DNA of 64,000 bases from Typha latifolia (taxonomy: Eukaryota; Streptophyta; Magnoliopsida; Poales; Typhaceae): assembly GCA_019914945.1 (NCBI GenBank), contig CM034103.1, forward strand, positions 11,656,001 through 11,720,000. The letters are read 5' to 3'. The notes beneath the pieces were generated by a model. It searched no databases and had not been told where the DNA came from. It saw only the letters and a list, made by a program, of their open reading frames with translations. This document shows, piece after piece, positions 26,682 to 38,994 of the stretch. Position numbers and translations under genes: made by a program. Each line of letters starts with the position of its first letter. Within the stretch, counting starts at the first letter, position 1.

Positions 26682-27184
26682 TCTTTTATACTAGTGATTT
26701 CGTTGGTGAAATGAAGATCTGATGAAAAGCTAAGCTGGGATGTATTGTATTCCTGTTGATCTCTGATGAACTTATCTAGAAACCATGTCAATATGCTTGC
26801 CAATATGATTGTTTGAGAGATCAAGAATCACACTCGTGTATATCTGTATCGATTCAGTTCGCTCATCGGTCCAAATTAATGAAGTGACTTTCTCTTTGTA
26901 GCATAACATTTCCTATGGAAAGGGCTTGTTCCTTTCATTCATTATTTGCTGCCAACTGGATATACTTTTATTGTCATATGAAGAGAAACAAAGTGGCTGT
27001 TGCTTGGTGCAGCTAACTGTATAAATGATATGTTCACAGATAACTTTACCTTAAAAGTTATTGTCATAACTTGGAATGGTTGCAATTTAAACTTTGTACG
27101 GTATTTGTTCAAGTTTTTTTTTTTCTTTTGCTATTAGTTTGCCTGTACAACTGTACAATGTTGGTATAATTTTGTCAGTTCAAC
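26682..27184. other. Convergent 3' region
   Basis: About 500 bases between the stops of the DUF300 and PPR genes, which face each other. It presumably holds both 3' UTRs. I see nothing else in it. Confidence 0.5.
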
Positions 27185-28441
27185 TCACACAGCACAGGCC
27201 ATCTTAACTTCATCAATCATCGATTCTGGAGGATGTATTCCAGTAGCCTTCATCTCATACAACACATCCACAGCCTCCTCCAAGCATCCACTGCGAGAAT
27301 ATCCAGTGAGCAACGCATTCCAGCACACAGTATCTCGCAGCTCTCTGATCAACTCGAACGACCTCCTTGCCTCCATGGATAGCCCATGTTTGGAGTACAT
27401 ACGAACCAGACTGCTCCCCACAAACTGATTCGAGTCCATCCCAAGCTTGACGGCATTGGCATGGATTTGCCTACCTGTCTGGCCGCCGTCTCCCACTCCG
27501 GCACAAGCTGTGAGAATGCTCGAGACCGCAAAGCAGCTCCTCTTACCTGATCTCGCCATTTCCCTGAAGACAACGATAGCCTCGTCGAATCGGCCTTCTC
27601 TGCAATACCCCGTGATCATGCATGTCCAAGCGTTCTGTGAAGAAAGTGACATTCTATCAAACAATTGTTGGGCCATGTCCTGGCGGCCAACCATGCCGTA
27701 GAATTGCATCAATGAGCTTCCAACGTCGCCAGAAACGGCCGCATCCATCCCAAACGCCTTCACGAGGAGCCCGTGAAGTTGTTCGCCTGATCGCAGCTCT
27801 CGCCCCCGAGCACATGACTGGAGAATTGCGATGGTCGTATCCAAATTCAGAACCCCGTCCAACTCCGCACGCATTTCGACAAATAGCTGCATTGCTTCGC
27901 CGCAGCAAGCGGAACATGCGGCAATCACGGTGCCCCACGAAATCTCGTCTCTAACAGGCATTTCGTCGAACAGTTTTCGCGCGTCCTGGGACGCACCGCA
28001 CGCCGCGTACATAAGCAACAGGCGGTTGGCGAGGAGAAGGCCAGGAAGGCTGCGACGAGATTCCGCGATGTGGGCGTGAATCTTGGCACCTTCGGCAGCG
28101 TCCTCGGATTGTGTGCACTCCTTGACGAGGGAGATGTAGAGCTCTTCGTCGACGGGGACTCGAAGGGCGTCCATGAGAAGAAGGACGTCGCTGGGGTTGT
28201 TGTTCTGCTCCTCCTCCTCCTCCTCCTCCTCCTCGTCCAAGTAATCTCTTCTTCGTGAGTTGGGGGTCGAGGTTGTGGTGGTGGTGGGAATGATAAGAGG
28301 GAGGTGTGCGTTCTTTGAAGAGGAAGAAGGGAGTTGGGGGCGTCGGAGAAGAACTGGTAGAGATTGGACTGATGGTTCCGGTCGTCTTCTCGAATGCCTC
28401 CATCTCGTCGGTGCGTGCGTCGTCGTTGCTCCGGTGGCCAT
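27185..28441 (-). CDS. Pentatricopeptide repeat protein, short intronless
   Basis: 418-residue PPR protein in a single exon. Plant PPR proteins bind organellar RNA for editing, splicing or stability. The first 90 residues are Arg/Pro/Ser-rich with a Glu run (about 70-78), consistent with an organelle targeting region. PPR-like units run from about residue 115 to the end: GLLLANRLLLMYAACG, ARKLFDEMPVRDEISWGTVI, NAWTCMITGYCREGRFDEAI, VCWNALLTGYSRSGCLEEAV. These are PLS-type. No E, DYW or SMR domain follows, and the frame stops soon after the last repeat, so the protein is short for the class. It resembles what I recall of Arabidopsis At1g31790, but I cannot confirm orthology. Confidence 0.88.
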   Translation of the reverse strand: MATGATTTHAPTRWRHSRRRPEPSVQSLPVLLRRPQLPSSSSKNAHLPLIIPTTTTTSTPNSRRRDYLDEEEEEEEEEQNNNPSDVLLLMDALRVPVDEELYISLVKECTQSEDAAEGAKIHAHIAESRRSLPGLLLANRLLLMYAACGASQDARKLFDEMPVRDEISWGTVIAACSACCGEAMQLFVEMRAELDGVLNLDTTIAILQSCARGRELRSGEQLHGLLVKAFGMDAAVSGDVGSSLMQFYGMVGRQDMAQQLFDRMSLSSQNAWTCMITGYCREGRFDEAIVVFREMARSGKRSCFAVSSILTACAGVGDGGQTGRQIHANAVKLGMDSNQFVGSSLVRMYSKHGLSMEARRSFELIRELRDTVCWNALLTGYSRSGCLEEAVDVLYEMKATGIHPPESMIDEVKMACAV

Positions 28442-31151
28442 GTTGCTGAGTTACTCCTCACAAAGTCACAAGAGATGCCTTTTGCTTCATTTCATATTTG
28501 TTGCTATCCATGGACGTATGATAATTAATAATAAAACAGGAGAGCTAAATGCTTCACTTGGTTCTTATCAGGGCTAAAACATTAATTATAGCCTTAGTTA
28601 TGCCTCTCTCTTTTTTTGTTACCATTATTTGTAGCATAGTAGATTAACTTTAGTCCACGTCGATGCCGCGTAGGCTTGCCGATTAAAATCGCTATTCGAG
28701 ATAATAATTTTTGTTTAATAAAAATTGCTAACTCGATGAATGATTTTTAGTACCTTTAGCATCTAAGTATACAAATCACTCGTTCATTTGAGCGATTTAT
28801 ATAATACTTACTAAGAATCGCTCACAAAAAAAAAAAAAACAATTTAATATATTAAATAAAATTATTATTTTAGACATCAACTTTTGTAAGGTATACATAT
28901 TATCGTAAGTGGTTTTCATGTGGACTAAAACTCAACTAGTTAAAGTAAAAATGTTTGACCTTGGATAGATACATTGTATAACAGTAAAAAACTCCTTCAA
29001 ATAGTACTACTAGTTCGCAGCCATTTAGAAGTTCCTGGTATCACCTTAAAATTTCAAAATAGCACAATCCACCTTTAAATTTGTGAATGGATACGAAAAT
29101 TATCACAAGAAGGAGATACTTCCCAATATTTCAATTACCTTCTAAGTAATAATACGATTGATATCTTGCAAAGGATATTTATGTACATCGCTTGGGTTCT
29201 CAAAGGAGAATATGTGCAAGGAGAAATGTGATATCTGAAAGCACACTTTACTGAGTCCATCTTAATTAATATCTTATTTCAAAGAAGGGAAACCAAACAA
29301 ATAAAGGCAATAGGGACACTACCACGTTAATTTACAACTTGAAGACATGAAGTGCATCTCCTAATCCTTATAAGAACTTCAGAGTTTTTAGGGCACAAAT
29401 TCCGAACACTTACTGATATCTTTTTTTCTTTTTGAGAAAACTCCTGATATCTTAATGTTTCAATCGTGTCAACAATAATCAAGCTAGCAAAAGGAATGTT
29501 TATAAGGGAAGAAAGCAATTATAAATGATGAAGCAGATGATATAGAAACAGCCTCTCAATTGTCGCCGGTTGTCTCAACCGGTATGCTAGACAGTAGAAG
29601 TAAACAGACATTCAAATTATAAGTACATAAGGTGCCAGTACATCCTGTCTGTAGACTCCTGATATTTATTATTAGTTTACCTTGCCAACTGCTAGCATAT
29701 GCATCAAACAAAAGATTCTCCCGTTCTCCATTCCTTTGTATGGAAGCACAAGATTGAATGTCTATTAGTTAGATACATCTAGCATACTAATAGCAAACTT
29801 CTAAAATGAGAGGAAACATTTAACTGATCTGGGAAAGGTGATGGAGAAACAGATCAAAAGGAACTTCGAAGAATGTTATACATGATATAGAGTAGATTCT
29901 ACAGACGGCGAGAAAAGGGTTTTGAAAGAGCCAAAACCCTCAACCATTAAATCACAGATCAATTTTACAGTTCTCCTTTTATTCTCAGTTCATAATCATG
30001 ATTCAAATACTAACTCAAAAAAAAAAAAAAAAAAACCGATACTAAAAAATTCTCAAGCCCTTGAAGGGCAAATATTAGCTATATGGAAAAGAGTGGGACT
30101 ACTGTGAAGATGGAATGGATCATAGGAAGATGAATAGAAAGACGAAAGGAGAAGAGAAGGTAAAGACAACTGCCCAAATAAGTGGCTCCTATTTCTTTGT
30201 TAACAAGCAAGTTGCTTACAAGAATCCTGAAGACAACTACCCAAGAAAATAGTTAAGAGAAAGTTAATTGAAATGAAAACAGGTAGGAGCATTTGTCTAG
30301 AGAAGCACCATTCTGTGAGATCAAATGAAGCGGCCTCGGAAGCAGGAACTAAGTGCTGCAGTAAGCCTTCACATAAGAGTATGCCTCTTCCTACACAGTG
30401 AAATAATGGCTACTACAGTTTGGATAGAACTACAAGATAATTATCAGACCAACACAAACATCCCATTGCTTGACTATTCTAGCATATCCAAAATGCTAGA
30501 AAGATGGTGACAGATCAGGCTTGTTAGATGAAGGTTGTCGAGACTCGAGAAATCCAAGATGAAACAAATCAATCAAACAATAGATCACCAAGCCAAGTAA
30601 AAGTAAGAAATTAACAAGTTAAATTATAAAGATAATGCCGTGGGACAAAATAAAGTTCAAGATAAAACATTGCTTAACCATGATATGTCTAAGAAGGAAT
30701 TTGCATCAATAAGCACCAAGAGCAAACTTTGACAGCACCTCTGTAATTAACTGTCTTCTTCCTGGATAATGACAATTATCTTTTTCACTAATAATTAACC
30801 ATATATAACTGGTAGTCAGAAATATGCACTAGACCAGAACTACATGAGAAATAGATTGGAACCTGCTTACAGTTTCAATTGCAAAATTGCATAAATAGGA
30901 AACAAAACAAAATTTCTGAGGTACAATCTCATTCAAAATCTTATCTCGCTGTTCAACATGGAGATAAGCTAGGAGAGAGAAGCTTATCCCTTGTTCAAAA
31001 TCATGACTTCTTTTAATTGTTTTAGACAAATATGAACAAATTTGAGTCATTGCGTTAAGGTAAACTCAAAATGGATGCTTGGTTGTATTGCAGAAGGTAA
31101 AATTCTCCTACAAAGAATTAAACATAGCATACCATGGTTGATCGAAATCAC
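28442..31151. other. Intergenic spacer between PPR and mTERF genes
   Basis: About 2.7 kb of AT-rich sequence. The left end is the PPR promoter and the right end the mTERF 3' region. I see no coding region or repeat structure that I can support. Confidence 0.45.
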
Positions 31152-32365
31152 TTAGAAGGGAAAACCTTTATGCTTGGTGGATCTCGACGATTCTGCCAAC
31201 CTCCTCAACTCCTTAACCTTGTTGTAATACTCCATTAGCTCGGCAGCCGCATCCTCCTCATGGCATTGCACAAATGCCCGCAAGAACCGCGGCTCTCTCA
31301 TCCGAATGACCTTCACCATCGAAAAGTCCTCCTTAATCTGCGGCCGGAGCCCCATTTCCCGCACCCGGACATCAACCAGATGCCGCGGCCTGAGCACCTT
31401 TCAAGATTGCAGTAAAGCAGCATTGGCTCATCGAGGACGATACTCGCCGGCAGCTTCATCGTCCCGAGGACGAACGTCATGTTCCGCTGCACCTTGTCGA
31501 TGGAGAGGGTGAGGATGTTGGGCGTCCGGGCGAAGAGGGTCAAGACCTCGTCGGAGGAGAAGCCGAACTTCTCGAGATTGGCAATCTTCGCGCGGATGGT
31601 CTCAGGGCGGGAGACGGCGAGGATGGAGAGGGCGTATTTGTACATGGGATGGGAGGGAAGGAGGCGGGTGCGGCGGAGGAGGTCGAGCTTCTCGGAGTCG
31701 AGGGAGGAGCGGATGACGATGGTGGGGCGGGAGACGAGGAGGCGGCCGAGGGTTTGGGCATCGACGCCGTGGGAGGCGTAGAGGCGGACGCAGGGGAGGA
31801 GGGTCTGGTCGATGTCGTAGGTGAGGAGGGAGGGATTGCGGGAGACGGCACGGAGGAGGAGGTTGTGGTCGGCGGAGGAGGGGAAAAGGGTGGAGCGGAA
31901 GAAGGAGAGGCGGGGGAGGAGGAGGGAGGGGTAGAGTCTCGTGGAGAGGAAACGTGGGCGGCGAGCGATGATCTTGACGAGGTCAGAGGAGGAGATGCCG
32001 ACAATGGAGCGGAGGGCGAGGAGCTTGGGTTGGAGGAAGGGGGGTTTAAGGCGGGAGAGGGAGGGGTGGCGGGAGAGGATCTGGGAGAGCTCCGACGAGG
32101 TGCAACCCCAACGGAGGAAGACCTCGGCGGCGGTCTTGGGTGGGTTGGTCTCGGATTCTCCGCCCTCTTCTTCTTCTTCTTCTTGTTTTGCTTCTGCTTC
32201 TGCTGCTTCTTCTACTTCTACTTCTACTCCATGAGATGGGATTGGTGATGTGGTTAACGGTGAGGTAAGAGGAGAAGAGGAGGAGAAGGTGATGGAGAGA
32301 ATGGAGGCGAGGCGGGAGAAGCGAAGGAGGGAAATAAGAGGATACGTGGGTGCTGCTGCTCTCAT
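31152..32365 (-). CDS. mTERF-family organellar protein with one-base frameshift
   Basis: Mitochondrial transcription termination factor-like protein, expected in a chloroplast or mitochondrion, acting on organellar transcription or RNA processing (family knowledge). Single exon. The N-terminus from the Met at 32365 (MRAAAPTYPLISLLRFSRL) looks like a targeting peptide. A Met 37 codons upstream (32476) is also in frame but adds no targeting character. mTERF helices follow: RWGCTSSELSQILSRHPSL, ISSSDLVKIIARRPRFLS, FGFSSDEVLTLFARTPNIL. At 31398-31402 the frame breaks: it reads CTTGAAAGGTGC where the family pattern wants a Lys codon after LE. Reading one base on, a further 82 codons finish the protein normally (VLRPRHLVDVRVREMG to KHKGFPF). 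With the missing base the product is about 400 residues. This may be a sequencing error in a short A run or a young pseudogene. Confidence 0.85.
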
Positions 32366-33314
32366 GCCTGCTGCATTGTGTTCCGTAGATAAGATGTTCG
32401 ACGAATTGCGCGTTAGTGCGGGATGGAGAGAGCTGCTGCCTTGGTACTCAGCCGTTGCCGCAGCACTAAAGCGCATGTATCGAATTGCAGGCGTTTTATT
32501 TGATTAAAAAACACAGTTTTTTACATAATAGCCACTGAAAAAGATTTAAATAAAATCATTTAACTCTTTCGGAATAACATGGTTAGTTTTTAAAAAGAAT
32601 ATTTTTAACAGATTATTATTAAAGTTAGTAAAATATTTTTTAATTTTAATTATGATTAGTTAGATTTAGCTAATGAAATTATATTTGAGAAAAATTATAA
32701 TAATTTTGGTGGTAATTATGATATCTTGAAAAAAAAATAGTGGTAAATTGGTAATAAGTAAAAACTCCCATAGAAAAATTACTGGTGTTTTCATGTTTTG
32801 CGATTTAGCCCCTCTAAATATCTTTATTTTACATGCATATTCTCCGTAGGCAATGGTTCAATGGGTTTCAACCAAATCGGTTTGCAATTTAATCATATAT
32901 AAAATATTATAATAAAATATGTATTTTAACGATAAAAAATATATACACTCCGTTTTATATATTACATTAAAAAGTTATCTAGAAGAGTGTTTTGCACCCA
33001 AGAGAGAGAGAGAGAAAAGCTGCGCGAAATATATTAGGTTTGGTTCTTGGTACGAGATTGAGCATATATTAAGTTTGATTCTACTTATTTAGATGGAATG
33101 GTAGAACGAGAAAGAGGGGAAGAGTGTTTTATATACTGAATTTTGTTTTGGAGAAATAACAAACTAGTATTAAATGCAACGCAGACCTTTCTCTCCTCCA
33201 TCCAAAAATAAAGTAAGGATACTTCGGTTTAAAAACAGTACAATTGAGTGATTCTGCAATTGAAAACCAAAATAAAGTAGATTTACAAAATGCAAGACCA
33301 GTTAGGTTTTTCGT

Positions 33315-33420
33315 GCTAAATAGTGTTTAGATGGTTAAACGAGCATGTTTTTAAGTTCGAATCTTAATAACATCAATTTAAAGAGAACACTATTATTTAT
33401 CACTTCCTCAAAAAATAAAA
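33315..33420 (+). mobile_element. Possible tRNA-derived SINE
   Basis: A TAGTGTTTAGATGGTTAAAC segment (33321-33340) resembles a pol III A box. GTTCGAATC (33355-33363) is a good B box, and an A-rich tail with AAAAAATAAAAAATAAG ends near 33426. The spacing is short but SINE-like. No known family was recognised. Confidence 0.35.
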
Positions 33421-33541
33421 AATAAGAACTCATTAGATGCAGATATGTAAAAAATCTCAATCCTGGACACTGTCAAATAAGTTTCTCAGATCTGAAAGAT
33501 ATATAAGGAGAACTAGCCAATCCCCTGCGAGAAGTATGAGA

Positions 33542-33543
<2 letters not shown>

Positions 33544-33585
<42 letters not shown>
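33544..33585. repeat. (TA)n microsatellite
   Basis: About 21 TA units in the spacer downstream of SPX4. Confidence 0.9.
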
Positions 33586-33588
<3 letters not shown>

Positions 33589-33837
33589 CTATATGCATAC
33601 ATCCAGCCGCAAACATAATCTAGCCTAAAAAGCACCGCAGTAAACATAATTTACTTTAAATTTATTGAAAATCATTATTCTCTTCAATAATGATGCACAT
33701 TATAATGATCCATACATGTCTGTCTAATTATTAAGTTCTTGTTAGGAGACCTGATTCTTTGATAAGCAATCAGGAGAAATAAAGCTCAAAACAGAAAGAC
33801 AAGTCGATTTCAATTGTTATTCACTTATTACAGACCG

Positions 33838-36800
33838 CTAATCTCCTGAATGTACACTCTCTTGGTCAGGCTCCTCATTCTGGGAAGCTGTTAAAGAGTT
33901 AGAGCCTGAGTTCTCAGATGTAACAGCTCCAGAACCATTTTCGTCATCTTGGTTATGGAAGAACTGTGCAAGAGATAGAGGATTGTAAGTTGAGCTAGCC
34001 TTCCGAAGGCCTTGTATTGCTCTCATTGCAGCTAATGTGCTCCGATATACATCGACAGTCTCTTCTTTAACACAAGATGCCTCATTATTACTTTTGTCAC
34101 TTTGTGCCTCAGGCTTTCTAGGTGGACCTGATTCAATTACTTCTGCTTCCAATGGAAAAAGAAGCTCGAGATTAGCTTCACATTCGCGGACCAACCGTGT
34201 CAGAGGTTCTGTTGTAAAGAAGGGCTGGTGAAGAGCACGTTGTGTGAAAGGTAGACTTAACAAGCCACCAGTTCTCTTGTCGTACTTCTTCAAAATCTTC
34301 ACAAGTCCTGAATAAAAGTAAGAGGGGTAGAGGTGTTGGAGCTGTTGCTCATGATAATAGAATCAATCTTCCAAATCTATCCCAAAAAAAAAAAGCACCT
34401 GCGAAGTTGAGGGAGCTATAATTTTTCAGAAGTACCATCTCCCCATGGATGGTCACAAAGGCTTTACGTATCTCTAGCATCTCTTCACTGAATTCACTTT
34501 CAGATGTAAAAGCTCCATTCTTGCTAGCTTTCACTCTCTCAATTCTCTCCTTGAGTTCCTACAATCAAACATAAAATATAAATAAACAATGAACCAGGCA
34601 ATAGAAAGCGTGTCTTTCGTTCAATGTGTTGGGTGTGTGGTTCACTGTGGCAGCATGGGGATTCCAAGGCTACGGGCAATACAATATAGATCTACAAGAG
34701 ACATCTCTAAAAGCTCAAACAGAATAGTACTATTGTCAAGGACTATGCAGTAAATATCGACCAACAAGATGATATAACTGAAAAAAGAATAATGTTAGCG
34801 AATCCTGAAAGTAGCCTCTAATCAATAGAATAGAACTGTCAAAGGATGCATCTCCATATGCTACAAGTGAATTTTGTGAAAATCTTATTGCACTAAACTC
34901 TCAAATGCCAAAGAGAGAGCTCCAGATGTGCCCCTCATAGAAACTACTCAAGAATACAGCAATTAAAATCTTCAACTTTAGGCCAATGGTAGGCTGTTGA
35001 ATATTAGATTCAGAGGGAACTGAGCGCTTTTAACTCTCATAGTTCCAGCCAAAGAACATACCTTGGATCCAATTATTATACAGAAGAGGATTTTTTTGGT
35101 CAGAGATAAAACTCTTGAATGCAGTGCAATGTCCACGATTGGTGTAACCGTGAAGATTTGTTTACATGCGGTAAATTTCAGATCTAGGTACAACCGTACA
35201 ATCAACCTAAGGTCCAAATTAAACTCAAGTTGATAGAAATGATAATGAGGCGGTAATATATTACTTCCAGTGGATTCAAAAGTTAAAAATCTGATGAAAG
35301 AGAGAAAAGTTGCTTTTAGTTGTAACATCTTAAACTACAACAGCAGAAGAAGAAAAGAGAAAAGAAGAATGATGAAGACAGGATAGATGTAACTAAGATA
35401 CCTATTTATGTTAAATGTTTTAGATAGATTGATTGTATCTTTAGCATCAGTTCATCAACTGAGCACTCTGATATTGCAATTGCATCGATCATTTTCTCAG
35501 TTCTCGCCAATGACTGGATCTGTTTGTTATGCTTTCAGGACCAATCTAGTTGTTACTCCTTTTCAATCATTAGATGGATATCCAGGCAGCATCACATTGA
35601 AGGAAATTCGCAACTCCAAGTACTTAAAAAAACAATATTCCTATATATATATATATATATATATACCAATTTACAAGTCCAAAATATCTGCTTAACTAAG
35701 TAAAAAGTGATGGTCACTGAAGAATGGATTCACCTTTAAATAGATCAACCAATAGAAGCTTCTCTGAAAATTAGGGCCAAGTTAGAATATATTGGTCTTC
35801 CTGATTAGTTTGCATGGAACAAGAAAAATCGGGAGAAGGCATGAAAATTTCATGCATAAGTTCATTCTTTGAGGAAGGCTACTAGAGATGAATGATTCAG
35901 TAACACCACTTTGTAATGGGATCTTCAAGATAACCATCAAAATGGCTCATGAATCATGATTACCAAAAAAACTTGATACGGGCATGAAGATTGAAAAATT
36001 GTCATTTTGAAAGAAGGTGGTGTATCAAGCTAGAGAAAAGCACTATGAATTTTGCAAATGCAGTTTGACATCCACAAGCATGTTGTCCCAGACTATTATT
36101 CATTAGTAGTATACTGGGAATGCTTGTGCTCAATTCTCGAGCTAGTAGTAAATCCAAATATGCCTAAGAAGATGAAAAAGGATCAGCTTACAAATCCAGC
36201 CTAGTTTATAGCAACATAAACTAAAGATTACAAACTGTCATATGAGACTGGGTCAGAAAGGAACAAAATAGCGTCAATTATCACTTGTTCCAAGTTCTAT
36301 CTACACAGGAGAGAAATTTCTGTGCAAAAGTCAGAATGCTAGATCCCTTAGTTGTTCATTCTAGAAAAGATACATGACAAACACACGAGTTACTTTCTTT
36401 TACAACTTTGAAAATTGAAATCCTATTCATATTACAATTCGTTCTCTCCTTTCGGATACCTGATCTTCTGCATGACATGCTCCTTCTTAAGTTTATAATT
36501 CCACTGCATATTCAGCAAGCAAATTCAACTTTAGTAATATTCTATCTACATCCATAAGTATTCTAGATCCAAGTAAATAAAATTTCCAGTCATTATAAGC
36601 AGAATGGCAAGTATCACACATTCACATGACATCCTAGGAACATAAAAATCACATGTTAACTTAGAATCTAAAACTTAACTTTCATCTTGCAGGAAACAGA
36701 TGACCAAGATCTCCTCAAATACATCATTTCTAAATTTTCATTGCACTGATTCTTTCTACATTGCACTTCCAACATATAAGTGAATAAACCTGATATGATA

Positions 36801-37587
36801 TGCTATTATGCTCCCAAATCCATCCTCCACTCTCCTTCAGAAAGCAATACATACAAAAGCAATCTGGGCTAGCAGCACCAAGAACAATCAATACTAAAAT
36901 CGATTCAGACTCAATTAAGAATTTTCAACACAACCGCTAAAGAAGATTAATAATGAAATTGATTCTTATCCAAGTCCAATTGAATAATATAATCAAGTAT
37001 GAAAGTAATAATCAGTGTTTAGAATCATTCACCACTTCTATCTTAGCTTGATTCTACCTTATAAGAGATGAAGACACATATGCCTAACTCAAAAGATATC
37101 ATCTTTTAAGAGGATTGGTGCTCTTCGTAAAGTCAATGCATAAAATTGGTCAATTATTTTAAAGCCTTCTCATCTTCGAGTTTCGCCCCCCACCCCTAAA
37201 CCTATAACGATAACGACGACAAATTAAACCAAAGAAGGATCGAAAATTAGGGTTCCGGAGAATAAAGAGCCTTACCTGCAACCGGATAACAAAATCTTCC
37301 TCCTTATCGACATAGAAATCGTTAAATTTCTCCAACTCCTCATTAAGAATCCTGACGAACCACTCCTCCAGCCCCACCCACGGCGGAGCGCCGCCTTCTC
37401 CTTCCTCCCCTTCTCCTCCTCCTCCTCCGTCTCCTCCTCCTCCTCCATCTCCAGCGAGATTGACGTGGTGGTGATCGGGCGGGAGATGCTTGATAAGCTT
37501 CTTGAGGGGCTTATAGCTCAAGAACTTATCCCTCCATTCGGGAAGCGTCTCCTCGAGATGATTCCGAAAATCCTTGCCAAATTTCAT
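33838..37587 (-). CDS. SPX4: SPX domain-containing protein 4
   Basis: Soluble phosphate-status sensor. SPX4 binds inositol pyrophosphate and restrains PHR transcription factors when phosphate is ample (known in rice). Exons in order of transcription: 37276-37587, 34399-34558, 33838-34307; 313 residues, against about 320 in rice SPX4. The SPX domain covers residues 1 to about 190: [20 protein letters not shown], then the [11 protein letters not shown] helix, [39 protein letters not shown], and [13 protein letters not shown] with the basic residues that bind inositol phosphate. The C-terminal part holds [20 protein letters not shown] and an acidic Ser/Asn tail, both typical of SPX4 rather than SPX1-3. 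A Gly/Glu-rich insert of about 25 residues sits near 48-72 inside the domain. Intron 1 is large (2.7 kb) and has a TA run near 35642-35664. Confidence 0.95.
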
Positions 37588-37697
37588 CCGTGATTCGGAT
37601 CAAAATCCCACCCTTTTCTTTTTCTTCTTTTCCTGGATATTATACTCAAATACCGGGATAGGATTGGAGGAAGTTATCGATCTTTTAACCAAAATAA

Positions 37698-37712
37698 AAT
37701 AATAATAATAAT

Positions 37713-37762
<50 letters not shown>
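37698..37762. repeat. (AAT)n(AT)n compound microsatellite
   Basis: About seven AAT units run into roughly 22 AT units, 110-175 bases upstream of the SPX4 start codon. This is probably promoter or leader sequence. Confidence 0.9.
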
Positions 37763-37767
<5 letters not shown>

Positions 37768-38259
37768 TATAATTATCTAGTTATATTTATACTATTATAG
37801 TGTGGAGAGGAGAAGAGGATAAGAGTAGAAGATCGAAGATCGAAGGGAAAAGAGAGGAGAAGAAGAGGAGAGGGGGGAATAAAAGAATCGGATAAAGAGG
37901 TCGATATGGGACTGAGGGTGTGGTATATTCTCTTGGTTCTTATCCGCAGTTCTAAGGCATCCAGGGGGTTGGTTACTGCAAAGGTTACCACTAAGAAGAG
38001 ATACTCTGAAACATTTTTTTTTTATTTCTTAAAAATTTCTATCAAATATCAATTCAAACTCATAATCTTTATCTTAGGCTAATGGTATCGAGCTAATAAG
38101 ATGCATTAGTGTTTATTCAACGGCATGCTTATGCCAATTTTTATTTTTCTTGAGAGAATTGTCTGTAAGCTGCTGTTATTTTATTAAGATCCATAGGCGT
38201 GCTTAGATAAAATATAATAAAAAATCTTGACCATTTATAAGCCGTCCTATTTAGGCGCA

Positions 38260-38840
38260 AAACATGTCCAACACGAAACCACATAGACTTGATCAAACGG
38301 CCCAGTTTGCCCGTGCCCGGCCCGACCCAGCCTGGTTTGGACCGAGCTAAGCCCGGCCCGAACCCGATTTAGGCTCGGCTCGGCCCGAGCCTGAACTTCC
38401 CATGGGCGGCACGGGCCAGCCCTTTGCCTGCCCAACCCAGCCCGGAAGCCCGCCTGTTTGGCCCGCAATTAGGCCCGCCCGTTCTGCTACAGTAGCATGT
38501 TTGTCTGCTATAGTACTTTGCCCATTCTGTTACAGTATTTTGCCATTGCTATAGTATTTTTTTTGTATTGTAATATTTTGAATTATTTTAAGCACACCAT
38601 TAAAAAAATTTAATGTATTTTAATTATTTTTTAAATGGAGAAATATAAATATTTTTTTTAAAAATAAGCTAATAGTAAAAAAAAATCTAAAAATAACTAA
38701 AATATGGGTTGGCCCGAGTGATTGGTGGGTCGGGCCAGCCCGGCCCGACCGACTAGCCTGATCTCTCATGGGCCGACGGGCAATATCATGCTAGACTATT
38801 CTAACCCGGCCCAAGTAATTGATGGGTCGGGCCGTGAATA
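38260..38840. mobile_element. GGCCCG-rich patch, possible hAT-type transposon relic
   Basis: A GC-rich island in AT-rich spacer, made of many overlapping copies of GGCCCG/CGGGCC and GGCCCGGCCCGA-like strings at both ends (about 38300-38480 and 38700-38840). An AT-rich core lies between them. Dense GGGCCGGGCC subterminal repeats are familiar from plant hAT-type non-autonomous elements. I could not find clean terminal inverted repeats or an 8-bp duplication, so limits and class are tentative. Confidence 0.35.
38485..38570. repeat. Degenerate tandem CTGCTACAGTA repeat
   Basis: Four imperfect units of about 20 bases, each with a core like CTGCTACAGTA, CTGCTATAGTA, CTGTTACAGTA or TTGCTATAGTA followed by a TTTTGCC-like spacer. 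They lie inside the GGCCCG-rich patch. Confidence 0.65.
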
Positions 38841-38963
38841 AATACTTAAGCTCGATGATTATGTCTAAAAGCACATATGCGAGGAGAGGAAAATATAAAT
38901 GTTGAAAGTCTTACAAGAATACATCTCTAATAAAAAAAAATATATATATAAAATAAATAAATA

Positions 38964-38994
<31 letters not shown>

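Larger units (their letters stand above)
32366..33837. other. Spacer between mTERF start and SPX4 3' end
   Basis: AT-rich spacer with no coding sequence. It contains a possible SINE-like segment near 33315-33420 and a long TA run at 33544-33585. The right end is the SPX4 3' UTR. Confidence 0.45.

Noticed and set aside
27349..28577. Overlapping frames on both strands across the PPR gene
   Set aside because: Only the 418-codon minus-strand frame carries PPR repeats. The others are shadows.
31479..32507. Plus-strand frames of 85-199 codons over the mTERF gene
   Set aside because: Antisense shadows of GC-rich coding sequence, rich in Gly/Glu/Arg, with no domain.
38247..38468. 73-codon minus-strand frame rich in Arg, Ala and Gly
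   Set aside because: It arises from the GGCCCG repeat patch and not from a gene.
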